Origin: Comamonadaceae bacterium
GTDB lineage: Bacteria; Pseudomonadota; Gammaproteobacteria; Burkholderiales; Burkholderiaceae_C
Direction of reading: 5' to 3'
Assembly (NCBI GenBank): GCA_947457975.1
Contig: CANGYC010000155.1
Span: 1-5,922, forward strand
Length of the DNA: 5,922 bases
Shown here: piece after piece, positions 5,911 through 5,922 of the stretch
Position numbering within the stretch: position 1 is the stretch's first letter
Layout: each line of letters begins with the position of its first letter
The notes under the pieces: generated by a model
Database searches by the model: none
Told to the model about the DNA's origin: nothing
What the model saw: the letters and a program-made list of their open reading frames with translations, nothing else
Position numbers and translations under genes: made by a program

Positions 5911-5922
5911 ACCTGGCCGCCT

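Larger units (their letters stand above)
5073..5922 (+). pseudogene. priA: Primosomal protein N' (replication restart helicase PriA), interrupted by an in-frame stop and cut by the right edge
   Basis: PriA is a DEXH helicase that recognises stalled forks and reloads the replisome. The protein opens MSFWVDIVVATPAHSAIAGP, the 3'-DNA-end-binding domain (about 1-100), followed by a winged-helix region (about 105-145). The ATPase core has Walker A GVTGSGKT (159-166), VPEINLTPQ (190-198), the ALHSGL segment (216-221) and DEEH (261-264). After DPSYKQQ the frame hits TAA at 5886-5888 (codon 272), where homologues such as E. coli PriA have Glu in KQQEG. Reading past the stop gives GARYSARDLAA, the expected PriA continuation in the same frame. 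The terminated product (271 aa against 732 in E. coli) would lack later helicase motifs, the zinc-binding region and the C-terminal domain. The start is set by ATG 5073, since an in-frame TGA lies at 5046. Sequencing error, a real nonsense mutation or readthrough are all possible. Confidence 0.85.

Overview
The window looks like chromosomal DNA from a high-GC betaproteobacterium, most likely the family Comamonadaceae (Burkholderiales). This rests on GC-rich codon use, on the HemE and PriA sequences (for example the HemE N-terminus [14 protein letters not shown]), and on hemE and priA lying next to each other, which I recall as common in Burkholderiales. No mobile element, CRISPR array, rRNA or tRNA was seen. 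Most of the window is housekeeping sequence.

Layout. (1) Positions 1-719, minus strand: the N-terminal 239 codons of a cobalamin-binding radical SAM protein that runs off the left edge. (2) Positions 720-879: a short divergent promoter region. (3) Positions 880-3081, plus: a full-length DsbD-type transmembrane thiol:disulfide reductase of the long, ScsB-like form. (4) Positions 3104-3562, plus: a small CoA-binding Rossmann protein (YccU type), 22 bp downstream and probably co-transcribed with it. (5) Positions 3597-4706, plus: hemE, uroporphyrinogen decarboxylase, with its own likely promoter overlapping the end of the previous gene. (6) Positions 4707-5072: a 366-bp AT-richer intergenic region holding two exact DnaA-box matches and several inverted repeats. 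(7) Positions 5073 to the right edge, plus: priA, the primosomal replication-restart helicase, interrupted by an in-frame TAA at 5886-5888 directly after the DEEH helicase motif. Recognisable PriA sequence continues in the same frame beyond the stop.

How the genes fit together. DsbD carries reducing power across the inner membrane, which in many bacteria supports cytochrome c maturation, and HemE makes a heme precursor, so a loose heme/cytochrome theme is possible but only inferred. The radical SAM protein has no known substrate. The most notable observations are the nonsense codon in priA, the DnaA-box and inverted-repeat-rich leader upstream of this replication gene, and two promoters (radical SAM gene and hemE) whose -10 boxes sit 6-7 nt before the ATG, which predicts leaderless mRNAs. 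I found no clear sign of a wholly new multi-gene system.
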